A stretch of 64,000 bases of DNA, from contig CAWFMY010000010.1 of NCBI GenBank assembly GCA_963816925.1, positions 124,001-188,000 of the forward strand, read 5' to 3'. How positions within the stretch are numbered: the first letter of the stretch is position 1; each line of letters begins with the position of its first letter. The notes beneath the pieces are model-generated. The model was not told where the DNA came from. It was given only the letters and a program-made list of their open reading frames with translations, and did not search any database. The DNA is from CAIWHR01 sp963816925. Its GTDB lineage: Bacteria; Pseudomonadota; Gammaproteobacteria; Burkholderiales; Casimicrobiaceae. The translations under genes and the position numbers were made by a program. Shown here piece after piece: positions 51,802 through 62,781 of this stretch.

Positions 51802-52309
51802 GGACCAATCGAACGGTTGCGGTTCGAAGCGATCAGCCGAAATCGGCGTACCGCCTTCGTTCCTTATCCGCAGCCGCCGCGCGTCGCATGGCCGTCACTC
51901 CCGGTTGCGAGTGGCGGCCAATTGGCGTAGGCGGTTGTCCCCGTCGCCCGGGGTTCGTGCCCGAGCGGGCATGGTTACTGGATTCCTCAATTTGCAACCG
52001 AATTGTCGAGCGAAATGCTTCGATTCCTCCGCGAGCCGCCGGTTAACTTGTAGGACGAACGTCTGGCTTTCGTCAGGGTCAACGGCGGAGTGGGTCGATA
52101 GTTCGCTTTCCCCCAACGACGAAGACCGCTCATGGCCGTATTGAGGCGATTCTATCCCCGACAGCAAACGTTACGGTGTAGGTCAGGTTAGGAGCCGGGT
52201 GTCAGACTGGCGTCGACTCACCGCGGGAGTAGGTCGTCTCGGAGAGCAGCCATTCACGCTCAAGCACGCTGGGGCTGCAGACGCCAAGTGCCAGGGCTGT
52301 GCGCGCAGC
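51802..52309. other. Long non-coding stretch
   Basis: 508 bp without a supported gene on either strand. Short open frames here lack ribosome sites and recognisable motifs. A decayed gene region next to the truncated hydrolase is plausible. Confidence 0.4.
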
Positions 52310-52474
52310 TCATACGACACTCTCGGACCAATGGCGCCAGGCCGGGTTGTCCCAATCGAGCTCGAGGTGCGTGAACCCGTTGTTGACGCGCACCAGAGGC
52401 GGACCCTCACCCGCCGTTGCAAGAGCGATCCGTGTGCCGTCGCGTGACGCGCAGAAACGCATGCGTTGCTTCAT
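52310..52474 (-). pseudogene. Truncated alpha/beta hydrolase N-terminus
   Basis: ATG 52474 reads MKQRMRFCASRDGTRIALAT, then GEGPPLVRVNNGFTHLELDW and PAWRHWSE before a stop at 52310. This is the start of the alpha/beta hydrolase type often found fused to LuxR or adenylate-cyclase domains. The remaining about 200 residues, with the GxSxG nucleophile, are missing. No continuation in other frames was recognised. Confidence 0.6.
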
Positions 52475-52603
52475 CTGCAGCTGCCATCGATCATCAGCCG
52501 ATGCACAATTCGCGCACGCGCATGACACCTGCCGGAACGTCGAGCGGAATATGCATCCCATGAACCGCCTGCCGTCGGTTTCCGCGATGGCGTCCGTGCG
52601 GCT

Positions 52604-54408
<1,805 letters not shown>

Positions 54409-54412
<4 letters not shown>

Positions 54413-55311
54413 GACTCGCCTTTCAGCTTCGGATCGATCGCGTCGCGCAAGCCATCGCCCAGAAGGTTCAGCGCGAAGATCACGATCAGGATCGCGATGC
54501 TGGGCACCAGCGCCAGCATGTAGCTGTCGAGGATGTTCTCGAAGCCTTCGCGGATCATGCCGCCCCAGGTGGCGATGGGCGGCTTGACGCCCAGCCCCAC
54601 GAAGGCGAGCGATGCCTCGGTGCGAATGGCGTTGGCGAGCCACAGCGAACCCATCACCAGGATTTCCGGCAGTATGTTCGGAAGGATGTGGCCGGCGAGG
54701 AGACGTATGTCGGAGTAGCCGAGCGCGCGGCCGGCCATCACGAACTCGCGCTCCTTGATCGCGATCGTCGGCGCCCGCGCGATGCGCGCGAAGGGCGGGA
54801 TCGAGGTCAGCGCGATCGCGATGATGATGTTGAGCATCGATGGGCCCAGCATCGCCACCAGGATGAGTCCCAGGATCAGCGAGGGAAAGGCGAGCAGGAC
54901 GTCCATCGCCTGCATCGTGACGGTGTCGATGCGGCCGCCGTGCCAGCCGGCAAGCATGCCGATCGCCGAGCCGATCAGCATGGCCGCAAGCGTCGATACG
55001 ATGCCGATGACGAGGGAAACGCGCGCGCCGTAGAGGATGCGCGACAACGTGTCGCGGCCAAAGCTGTCGGTGCCGAGCCAGTGTTCGAGCGACGGCGGCC
55101 GCAGCTTGTCCATGATGTTCTGGTCGGTGGGATCGAACGGTGCCAGCACGGGCGCGAATATCGCCAGCGCGATCACGACGAGAAAAACCGCGAGCCCGAT
55201 CCACGACGTCTTGTTGGTGTTGAACGCCTTGAACGTCTGCGCGGCAAAATAGGCCAGCGGCGACGGCGCCGCCGTGGTCGTCTGCGACGTCATTTCACTC
55301 ATTTGACTCAT
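54409..55311 (-). CDS. ABC permease, DppC type
   Basis: 300 aa with six membrane helices. DppC signatures: an N-terminal WIGLAVFLVVIALAIFAPVLA helix, APFDPTDQN, LGTDSFGRDTLSRILYGARVSL, and the EAA-loop ATPase contact EREFVMAGRALGYSDIRLL. It ends GDGLRDAIDPKLKG. The start at 55311 overlaps the DppB stop and the end overlaps the ATPase start. It forms the translocation channel with DppB. Confidence 0.92.
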
Positions 55312-56248
55312 TTGAGCTTCACCCGCGGATCGGCGAAGCCGTAGGCAAGGTCGGTGAGGAGGTTCACGAGCACCACGATCAGCGTATAGATCACCATCAT
55401 GCCCTGCAGCATCGGATAGTCGCGCTGGTTGAGCGCGCCGATGAGGAGCTTGCCGAGGCCCGGGCGGCTGAAGACGATTTCGGTCAGCACCGAATTGCCG
55501 ATCAGGATGCCGAAGATAGAGGCCGACCACGGTGATGATCGGGATCAACGCGTTGCGCAGCGCATGGCGCCACACTACGGCACTCCAGGGCACGCCCTTG
55601 GCGCGCGCCGTTCGCACGTAGTCTTCGGTGAGGACTTCGAGCATCGCCGAGCGCGTGACGCGGGTCACGTACGCGGCTGAGATCAGACCGAGGCTCACCG
55701 CCGGCAGCGTGATCGACTGGAACCAGGCCCCGACGGAGCCGGATCGCGCGCTGATGACGGGAAACCACGGGCACGGCGATCGCGAAGAGTAGCAGCAGGA
55801 TGATGGCCGCGACAAACGGCGGGAAGGAGAGCCCGAGCAGCGACGAGATGCGCACCGCGTAATCGGCGACGCGGTTGCGATGGATCGCGGCATAGACGCC
55901 GGCGGGGACGCCGATGACGATGCCGAGGATCAGCGAAACAACGGTCAGCTGAATCGTCCAGGGCAGCACGCGCAGAACCTCGCCGATGACCGGCTGGCCG
56001 GTCACCATCGACACGCCCCAGTTTCCGCGCAGCGCACCCGCGAGGAACACGCCGTACTGCTCCGCGATCGGCAGGTCGAGACCGAGCCGGTGCCGGAGCG
56101 CATCGATCGCTTCGCGGCTCGCCTGATCGCCGAGGATGAGCTGGGCTGGATCGCCGGGGACGATCCGCACCAGCACGAAGACCAGCGTCAGGACCGCGAA
56201 CAGCGTGACGCAGGCAAACGCCAGGCGGCGGACCACGAACGCGGTCAT
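55308..56248 (-). CDS. ABC permease, DppB type, split by two frameshifts
   Basis: In the correct order the frames give a full DppB of about 313 aa. The first part (start 56248) is MTAFVVRRLAFACVTLFAVL with IVPGDPAQLILGDQAS and SLLGLSFPPFVAAIILLLL. A shift near 55765 leads to ITLPAVSLGLISAAYVTR and the EAA loop YVRTARAKGVPWSAVVWRHA. A second shift near 55517, an extra T in CTATCTTCGG, leads to the canonical LTEIVFSRPGLGKLL and the end PRVKLK. Both shifts are single-base. The remainder is conserved, so the gene is probably intact in the organism. Confidence 0.85.
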
Positions 56249-56317
56249 GTCGTCCGCTCAGTCTTTCAGGATCGGCGCCCGGAACGACCGCAATCGATCA
56301 CGCTCGCGCGCCTGCGC

Positions 56318-57862
56318 TTACTTGGTGAAGTGGGTCTTCTCCGTGATCGGCGGCGCAAGGTTGAGCGAGCCTTGCAACTCGTAGCCGAGATCGAGCTTGT
56401 CCGTCCACGCCCAGAGCTGCAGCTGCTCGTAGATGGGTACGCCGCAGACATCCTTGATGATTTTTTCCTGCGCCGACTTCCAGAGCGCTTTTTGCTTGAC
56501 GGGGTCCGTCGAGATGCGCGCGGCACGGATATCGTCGTCGGCGACGCTGCAGTGGCTGAAATTCGTCACCGCCGTGGGCGAGCCGACGATCGATTTCGAG
56601 TCGAAGAACTGGGTCAGGTAGACGTCCGCCACGGGAAACCGCGCCGCCTGGTAGTGCACGATCGGCGAGAGGTCCTTGCGGATCTGCGCGTGGAACGTCG
56701 CATGCTCCACGAGCTCGATGTCGAGGTTGATGCCGACTTTCTTGAGCTGCGCCTGCACCGCTTCGATCAGCGTCTGCATGCCGGTCAGGGTCGTGTGAAT
56801 CGTCTTTATGGTGACGCCGTTCGGATAGCCCGCATCGGCCAGCAGCGCCTTGGCCTTGGCTGGGTCGTACGGAAACAACGGCGCCTTTTCGTCGGTGCCG
56901 AGATATCCGGACGGCACGACGGAGACCGCCTCGCGCGACGAGCCCGCGCCCTTGAAGGCGACGATGGCCTTGCGATCGATGGCATATGCGATGGCCTGCC
57001 GCACGCGGATGTCGTCGAGCGGTTTCACCGTAATATTGAGCGACAGTACCGACAACTCGCCGGGCTCCATCGCGATCACCTTGACGCCCGGCAGCTTGGC
57101 CGTCCGATCGAACCAGGTCTGGTCCTGCTTGCCGTAGATCATGTCGAGCTCGCCCGACTGGAAGGCGAGATCGCGGCTCGAATCCGCCGGGATATAGCGA
57201 AACGTGATGTCCTCGAGCATGGGGGCGCCGCGGAAATACTGCTTGTTGGCGACCAGCTTCACGTACTGTTGCGGCTGATATTCGGCGAACATGAACGGCC
57301 CCGTGCCGATCGGCTTTTTGGCAAAGTTTTCGCCCATCTCCTCGGCGGCCTTCTTGCAGATCATGTTGCCGCCGTTGACGTTGGCGACATAGCCGAGAAA
57401 TCCCGCCACCGGATTCTTGAGCGTGATCCTGAGTGTCGACTTGTCGATCGCCTCGACCTTGTCGACCGCCGCAAAGTCGTTCGAATAGGATGAAGTCGCC
57501 TTGTTGCTCGCCCGCTTGATCGAATAGGCCGCGTCTTCGGCGGTGAACTCGCCATAGCCGTGGTGGCATTGCACTCCCTTGCGGATCTTGAACGTCCACT
57601 CGGTGCCGGCCGCATTCGAGGTCCAGCTCTCGGCGAGATCGGGCTCGATGAACTCCGGGCTGATCTTGCCGGGCCTGATGCGGACCAGGCCGTTGAACAT
57701 CCAGCTCAGCAGTCCCTTGTCCGGCGTGGTCGAGGCAATGTGCGGATCGAGCTTGCCGGCGTCGGCGGACCCCATGCCGACGACGAGGCTTTTCTTCTGC
57801 GCAAAGGCCAGCGGGGCGGACAGCAGCGCGGCACCCAGGATCGCGATAAGCAGTTTCTTCAT
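56318..57862 (-). CDS. ABC transporter peptide-type binding protein (DppA/SBP family 5)
   Basis: 514 aa. The signal peptide is MKKLLIAILGAALLSAPLAFA. The SBP_bac_5 signatures are PEFIEPDLAESWTSNAAGTEW, FKIRKGVQCHHGYGEFTAED, GTGPFMFAEYQPQQYVKLVAN and RQAIAYAIDRKAIV. No lipobox is seen, so it is soluble periplasmic. It is first in the leftward operon and divergent from the FAD oxidase at 57972. Ligand unknown; the neighbouring oxidase suggests an amine, amino-acid or opine-like compound. Confidence 0.92.
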   Translation of the reverse strand: MKKLLIAILGAALLSAPLAFAQKKSLVVGMGSADAGKLDPHIASTTPDKGLLSWMFNGLVRIRPGKISPEFIEPDLAESWTSNAAGTEWTFKIRKGVQCHHGYGEFTAEDAAYSIKRASNKATSSYSNDFAAVDKVEAIDKSTLRITLKNPVAGFLGYVANVNGGNMICKKAAEEMGENFAKKPIGTGPFMFAEYQPQQYVKLVANKQYFRGAPMLEDITFRYIPADSSRDLAFQSGELDMIYGKQDQTWFDRTAKLPGVKVIAMEPGELSVLSLNITVKPLDDIRVRQAIAYAIDRKAIVAFKGAGSSREAVSVVPSGYLGTDEKAPLFPYDPAKAKALLADAGYPNGVTIKTIHTTLTGMQTLIEAVQAQLKKVGINLDIELVEHATFHAQIRKDLSPIVHYQAARFPVADVYLTQFFDSKSIVGSPTAVTNFSHCSVADDDIRAARISTDPVKQKALWKSAQEKIIKDVCGVPIYEQLQLWAWTDKLDLGYELQGSLNLAPPITEKTHFTK

Positions 57863-57971
57863 TGGTTCCCCCTATGGTTGGCGCCATGTTACCGTGGGCG
57901 CAAGGATAATCAAGCGCACCGGTCCCCATTGGGTGGCTCTCCACGGCACCGGGACGGGACAGGAGAAGGGC

Positions 57972-59267
57972 ATGGTCGCCGAATCGGCGTCCGTTTCCCA
58001 CGAGCCTTACTGGTGGGATGCGGCGCCCCGCGAAGGGCCGGTCGATGTCGCGCTGCCGAAGCGCTGCGACGTCGCGATCATTGGCGCCGGCTATGCCGGA
58101 TTGTCCGCGGCACTGACGCTCGCCCGCGCGGGCAGATCCGTTGTCGTGCTCGAAGCTGCGGCGCCTGGCCACGGTGCATCGAGCCGGTCGGGCGGGATGA
58201 TCGGTCATGGCCATCGGCTCTCCTACACCAAACTCATCGAGCGTTTCGGGGCGGACAAGGCGAAGGATCTTGTCCGCGACGGCATGGCATCGCTTCAATT
58301 CGTCAAGGACCTCATTGCCGACGAGAAGATCGACGCCGGCCTGCAATCGTGCGGGCGGATGCGCGGCGCGTGGACGGAGGCGGACTTCGCGTCGATCGCG
58401 AAGGATGCCGCCGGTTTGCGTCGTGATGTCGGCGTTCCCATCGACGTGTTGAGCAAGTCCGACGTTCGCACCGAGGTGGCGACGGACCTCTATCAGGGCG
58501 GATTGCTGTTTCGAGCGCACGGCGCCGTGCATCCCGCGCTGTTCCAGCAGGGCTTGCTGCAAACGACACGCGCCGCCGGCGCGCTCGTGGCGGGCCACAC
58601 GCCGGTGACCGCGATCCGGCGCGAGACGAATGGACATGTCGTCGAAACGGCACGCGGCAGCGTGCGGGCCGCCGAAGTCGTCGCCACGACCAACGGCTAT
58701 ACGGGGCGCGCTACCCCGGCTCTCGCGCGCCGCCTTGTCGCGATACCGAGTTTTCTCATCGCCACCGAGCCATTAGGCCCGGGCCGTGTCCGCGCGCTGA
58801 TCCCGAATGGCCGGATGATCGTCGAGACACGCGACAAGCACCTCTACTATCGGCCGTCGCCGGACGGGACGCGCATGGTGCTGGGCGGGCGCGCCGCATT
58901 GCATCCCATCGCGCTCGACGTAGCCGCCGCCTGGCTGATGAAGGAACTGTGCGCCATCTTCCCGTCGCTCGCGGACACGCATGTCAGCCATGTCTGGACC
59001 GGCAATGTCGCGATGACGCGGAGCGACTTGCCCGGCATCGGACAGCGCGACGGAATCTGGTACGCGCTGGGTTGCAATGGCTCCGGTGTGGCCCTCATGC
59101 CCTATCTCGGTCACAAGCTGGCGCTGAAGATTCTCGGTCAGCGGGAAGGGCAGACGGCATTCGACGACATACCCTTTGCCGCCATTCCCTTCTACAACGG
59201 GACGCCATGGTTCCGCCCGCTGATGACGGGGTGGTATCGCGTACGCGACAAGCTGCGCGGGAGCTGA
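57972..59267 (+). CDS. FAD-dependent amine/amino-acid oxidase (PuuB/DAO family)
   Basis: 431 aa. The N-terminal segment EPYWWDAAPREG resembles gamma-glutamylputrescine oxidase-type proteins. The dinucleotide fold is VAIIGAGYAGLSAALTLARAG. GHGASSRSGGMIGHGH is the FAD-contact Gly-rich loop, and VWTGNVAMTRSDLPGIG, then GCNGSGVALMPYLGHKLALK is near the C-terminus. It deaminates secondary amines or amino acids. ATG 57972 follows AGGAG. It is divergent from the peptide-type ABC operon and followed after 3 bp by the dioxygenase gene. Confidence 0.88.
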   Translation: MVAESASVSHEPYWWDAAPREGPVDVALPKRCDVAIIGAGYAGLSAALTLARAGRSVVVLEAAAPGHGASSRSGGMIGHGHRLSYTKLIERFGADKAKDLVRDGMASLQFVKDLIADEKIDAGLQSCGRMRGAWTEADFASIAKDAAGLRRDVGVPIDVLSKSDVRTEVATDLYQGGLLFRAHGAVHPALFQQGLLQTTRAAGALVAGHTPVTAIRRETNGHVVETARGSVRAAEVVATTNGYTGRATPALARRLVAIPSFLIATEPLGPGRVRALIPNGRMIVETRDKHLYYRPSPDGTRMVLGGRAALHPIALDVAAAWLMKELCAIFPSLADTHVSHVWTGNVAMTRSDLPGIGQRDGIWYALGCNGSGVALMPYLGHKLALKILGQREGQTAFDDIPFAAIPFYNGTPWFRPLMTGWYRVRDKLRGS

Positions 59268-59270
59268 TCC

Positions 59271-60366
59271 TTGCAGGCACACGATCTGCGACACGACGAT
59301 TTCCCCGCAGAACTCGAGGCGCGTCTCGGGGGACTCAGTGCGTGGCATGGTCCGGCGCTCGCTGCCCGAGGCGGCTGGATCGAACCGCTGTTGCCGGCGG
59401 AGCAGGACGAATTAGCGGCGGCGGCAGAACCATGGCTCGCCCGCGTCGAGCGCGATGCGCGGGCACTGAACGAACTTACCCCCGCGGACTTTCCGTTGCC
59501 GACGGTGGCGCCACGTCTTGCCCGGGTCACCGAGGAACTGCTGCAGGGACGAGGCTTCGCGCTGCTGCGGGGCTTCCCGATCGAACGCTGGGGCACGCGC
59601 CTCTCCGCCGTCGCCTTCTATGGCCTGGGCGTGCATATCGGGCGGCCGCGAACGCAAAATGCGCAGGGTCACTTGCTCGGCCACGTGCGCGACCTCGGCC
59701 TGTCGCTCCGACGATCCGAACGTGCGCATCTACCAGACGCACGAGCGCCAGACGTTTCACACCGATTCGGCCGACGTGGTGGGGCTGCTTTGCCTGCAGA
59801 CGGCCAAGTCCGGCGGGCTCTCGGCGCTGGTGTCCTCGGTCACGCTCTACAACGAGATGCGCGCGCGCCGGCCCGACCTGGCGCGCCGGTTATTCGCGCC
59901 GTTCGCCACCGACCGCCGCGGCGAAGTGCCACCAGGCGCAAAGCCGTATTTCACGATCCCGATCTTCAACTGGCATGCGGGCGCGCTCTCGGCCATCTAT
60001 CAACGCCAGTACATCGATTCGGCGCAACGCTTTGGCGACGCTCCGAGGCTCACGCCGGCAGACATCGAGGCGCTCGACCTGCTCGATGCACTGGCCAACG
60101 ATCCGGCGCTGCATTTCACGATGACGCTCGAGCGCGGCGACCTGCAATTCGTGCACAACCACACGCTGCTGCACGACCGCACGGCATTCGAGGATTATCC
60201 GGAACCGGAGCGACGCCGATACCTGCTGCGGCTGTGGCTCGCGCCCGAAGGCGCGCGCCCGCTGCCGCCGGTGTTCGCGCAACGCTATGGCAGCGTGAAG
60301 GCAGGCGCGCGCGGCGGCGTGGCGGTCAGCAAGGATGCCGGCGTGATGGTCCTGCCAGACGCGTAG
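59271..60366 (+). CDS. TauD/TfdA-family Fe(II)/2-oxoglutarate dioxygenase, one frameshift
   Basis: Start TTG 59271 with GGGAG upstream, 3 bp after the oxidase stop. The first frame gives the N-terminal part through ELLQGRGFALLRGFPIERWG and VHIGRPRTQNAQGHLLGHV. A one-base shift near 59700 (CTGTCGCTCCGACGATCC) leads to SDDPNVRIYQTHERQTFHTD. The H-x-D iron pair is in FHTDSADVVG and the distal His in FVHNHTLLHDRTAFEDYPE, with Arg for 2-oxoglutarate in RRYLLRLWLAPEG. Corrected length is about 364 aa, normal for this branch. Substrate unknown. Confidence 0.85.
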
Positions 60367-60391
60367 GGCTCGTCAGAGGTATTGCGGGTGC

Positions 60392-61763
60392 CTACTTGAT
60401 GGCAGCGAAGCTCCAGCTCCCCGAGCGCATCAGGAGGCCGCTGACCGTCGTGACAGGCATGCTGCCGTTGACGCCATAGACGAGGGTGCCTGTCGCCACC
60501 TTCCCGACCGGCAGCTCGACGTCCTTTTGAACGCTATAGTTGCCCGGAAAGGGCACGCCCTGGAGCGTACAAGAGAGTTTCATTTTGAAGTCGATGAGGC
60601 CATCGGGAACCCCGATCTGGAACGAATACGTCGAATCGGAGCTGATCCGGATAAACGAGATCGAGCTCGTCGGCATATCGAAGTCATGGTCGTCGGACGT
60701 TCCGGTGCAGCTGAAGCCGGCCTCGCCTTCGACGTCCGAATAGTCGACCTTTACGTGAAGGCTGCCGCCGCTGGGTTCGTAACTCGCGCAGGGTTTGCCT
60801 GCCGTTACTGGACAAGTGAGTTCATCACTGGGAAGCCAGATCACGTGTCCCGTGATGGTCGACTTGATCGTCAGTGTCCCACCGGTGTAGGTCGTCATCG
60901 TCAGGCTGTCGTTCTGCGTGAAATTGCCGTCGAGGCGAGTCGGAAAAGCAAAGGGCGGCGGTGGTGGATGCTTGAACTGCGTTTTCAGGTTGAACATGCG
61001 GCTCCTTCCGGCGCTCGGCGACACCTGCTGGGGTGTCGCGCCGTCGTCCGTGAAGGCAATCGAGGCTGTTTCCGTTGAAGTGAATTCGATGGACACGGTA
61101 CCGATCGTCGTCGGCGGGGAGGGCGGATGATAGGGGCCGGTGACGGTCTGGCCGTTGGCGACCTGAACGAGGTTGCCGCTATAGGTGGTCGGGGTTTTCA
61201 TCGGGCCGGCGGAGAGATACCAGATCGGGTTGCCGGCGCCGTCGTACATGAACCCGACCATGAAGAGCGTGCCGCCCTCCACCTCGATGCTGTAGCCGCT
61301 GCCGCTCTCGTCGGGATTCCACCACCAGCCGGGTTGCGGCTGGAACGACGCCATCGGTGCGTATCGAAGATTTCGCGCACGATCGGAATCGTGCCGCCGG
61401 GCCAGACGATCGTGCCGTGCGTGTCGTCGCTGAAACTGACCGTGATCGCGCCGGCGCTTGGCGGGAGCGCCCGGGGGAACATAGGGACCGAACAGCGTCT
61501 GGCCGTTGCTGGACCGTGAGCAGGGTCCCGAATAATGGTAGGGATCGGCGTTCTTCGCCGCCGGAAACGAGCCAGCAGCGCGCGACCATCGTCGGCGTAC
61601 ATGTAGGCAGCCATGAAGAAGATGCCGTCCTGGCTTTCGATGAAGAAGCCGCGACCGCTTTCGGCGGGATTCCACCACCAGCCGATTTCCGGCGTCGGCC
61701 TCGCGCGCCCGCCTGCAGCGCAAGCAACACCGCCATCGCCAGCGCATGGAACCAATTTCGCAT
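60392..61763 (-). CDS. Exported Trp-rich repeat protein, broken by about four frameshifts
   Basis: The start at 61763 gives a signal peptide (MRNWFHALAMAVLLALQAGA). The rest of the N-terminal unit must be assembled from three frames: IGWWWNPAESGRGFFIE and FFMAAYMYADDGRALL, then GSFPAAKNADPYHYSG, SNGQTLFGPYVPP, and ITVSFSDDTHGTIVWPGG. From about 61370 to the stop at 60392 one frame is clean. It repeats the unit (GWWWNPDESGSGYSIEVEG, GFMYDGAGNPIWYLSAGP, ANGQTVTGPYHPP), followed by a Ser/Thr-rich beta domain. The WWNPxESG-GxxIE repeat is frequent in exported proteins of this kind of organism. Function unknown. Confidence 0.65.
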
Positions 61764-61766
61764 GTT

Positions 61767-62283
61767 TCATGTCGACCTCACCTCTTGTCGCAGTGCTTCT
61801 GCTGCGCCAGCTGCATCAGGCGCTGCAGACCGCGCATTGGATTGCATCTGCTGGCCCTGCACCGCGAGCTGTTCGGATTGCGCCCGGTTTTCCTTCGCAA
61901 GCGGCGAGTTGGCAAAGGCCTCGTTTTCGCTCTGCTCCTTTGCCTTCTGCGCCATCAGGGCCATCTGGTAGGCGCGCTTCGATGCGCCAGTCTTGTCGAG
62001 AGCCCCCGCCGTCGCAAGCGGGGTCAGGGCTTCGTTCTCCAGCTTCCTCTCCTCGTATTTCTCGCGACCCTGTGCATAAAGCTGCTGCTGTGTCGTCGCC
62101 AACGCCTGAATGTTCGGCACCATCTGCTGGACATACGGGAGAAAGCTCGGTGGCGATCTGCTCGCACGTCATCGCCTCGTCACCCGGTCCGATCGCACCG
62201 GCGTCCTCCGCGACGGCGGGTCCGATCCAGAGCGCCGTGGCAAGCACCCAACCGGCGATCGGTGTCTTGAATTTCGTCGACAT
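61767..62283 (-). CDS. Small exported TCEQI protein 1, one frameshift
   Basis: ATG 62283 gives a signal peptide (MSTKFKTPIAGWVLATALWI, cleavage near AVA-EDA), then GPGDEAMTCEQIATEL. A shift near 62145 leads to VPNIQALATTQQQLYAQGRE and a Gln/Glu/Ala-rich helical remainder ending EALRQEVRST. Its GDEAMTCEQI block equals that of the next gene upstream, so the two are tandem paralogues. About 172 aa after correction. No known domain recognised; a periplasmic coiled-coil protein is likely. Confidence 0.6.
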
Positions 62284-62298
62284 GGCGCTTGGCCGCAC

Positions 62299-62701
62299 CT
62301 AGCTCTTCACGCAGTGCTTCTGCGCCCACAGTTCCTTGAGGTGGTCCATGCGCGGGTTGGATTGCGGCGCGCCGAGCATGGCCATGCTCTTGTCGGCCTG
62401 GGACTGCGCCGCTGCATTGGCCGCCTGTCCCGTGCCGCCCAACCCACCGGTCAGCATGGCCCCCGTTATCAGCGCCGCCGTGGCCGCGCGCTCTTTCCGG
62501 AGCTGGTCATTTCTTTGGCTGCGCGCCTGCTGATCCCGCTGCGATTCGGCCATGCCCTGCGCGTAGATCTGCTCGCAGGTCAGCGCCTCGTCACCGGACA
62601 GGGCGCCGGAGGTGTTCGGTGCGGTGTCGGTCGCCGTGCCTGCTGCGATCGCGGTCGGAATCAACAGGACGCCGACCGCCCATGTGGTAATCCTGCGACA
62701 T
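62299..62701 (-). CDS. Small exported TCEQI protein 2, one frameshift at the start
   Basis: A GGGAGA site lies five bases before ATG 62701, but that ATG is out of frame with the rest. One surplus C in ATGTCGCAGG separates them. Corrected, it reads MSRITTWAVGVLLIPTAIAAG, a signal peptide. Then come GDEALTCEQIYAQGMAESQ, an Arg/Gln-rich helix and a Gly/Ala hydrophobic stretch (LITGAMLTGGLGGTG). It ends LKELWAQKHCVKS. An uncorrected product could start at GTG 62730. Paralogue of the gene 15 bp downstream. Confidence 0.6.
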
Positions 62702-62781
62702 CGCGTTCTCCCGGAAGAGGACGCAGGCACGATACCAAGCGGTCCGTAACGAATAGGGAACCGATTCGCAACAACGCCGCG

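Noticed and set aside
56298..58637. A 779-codon reverse open frame covering the binding protein and FAD oxidase
   Set aside because: It spans two well-supported genes in wrong frames. The binding protein itself is in another frame at 56318-57862.
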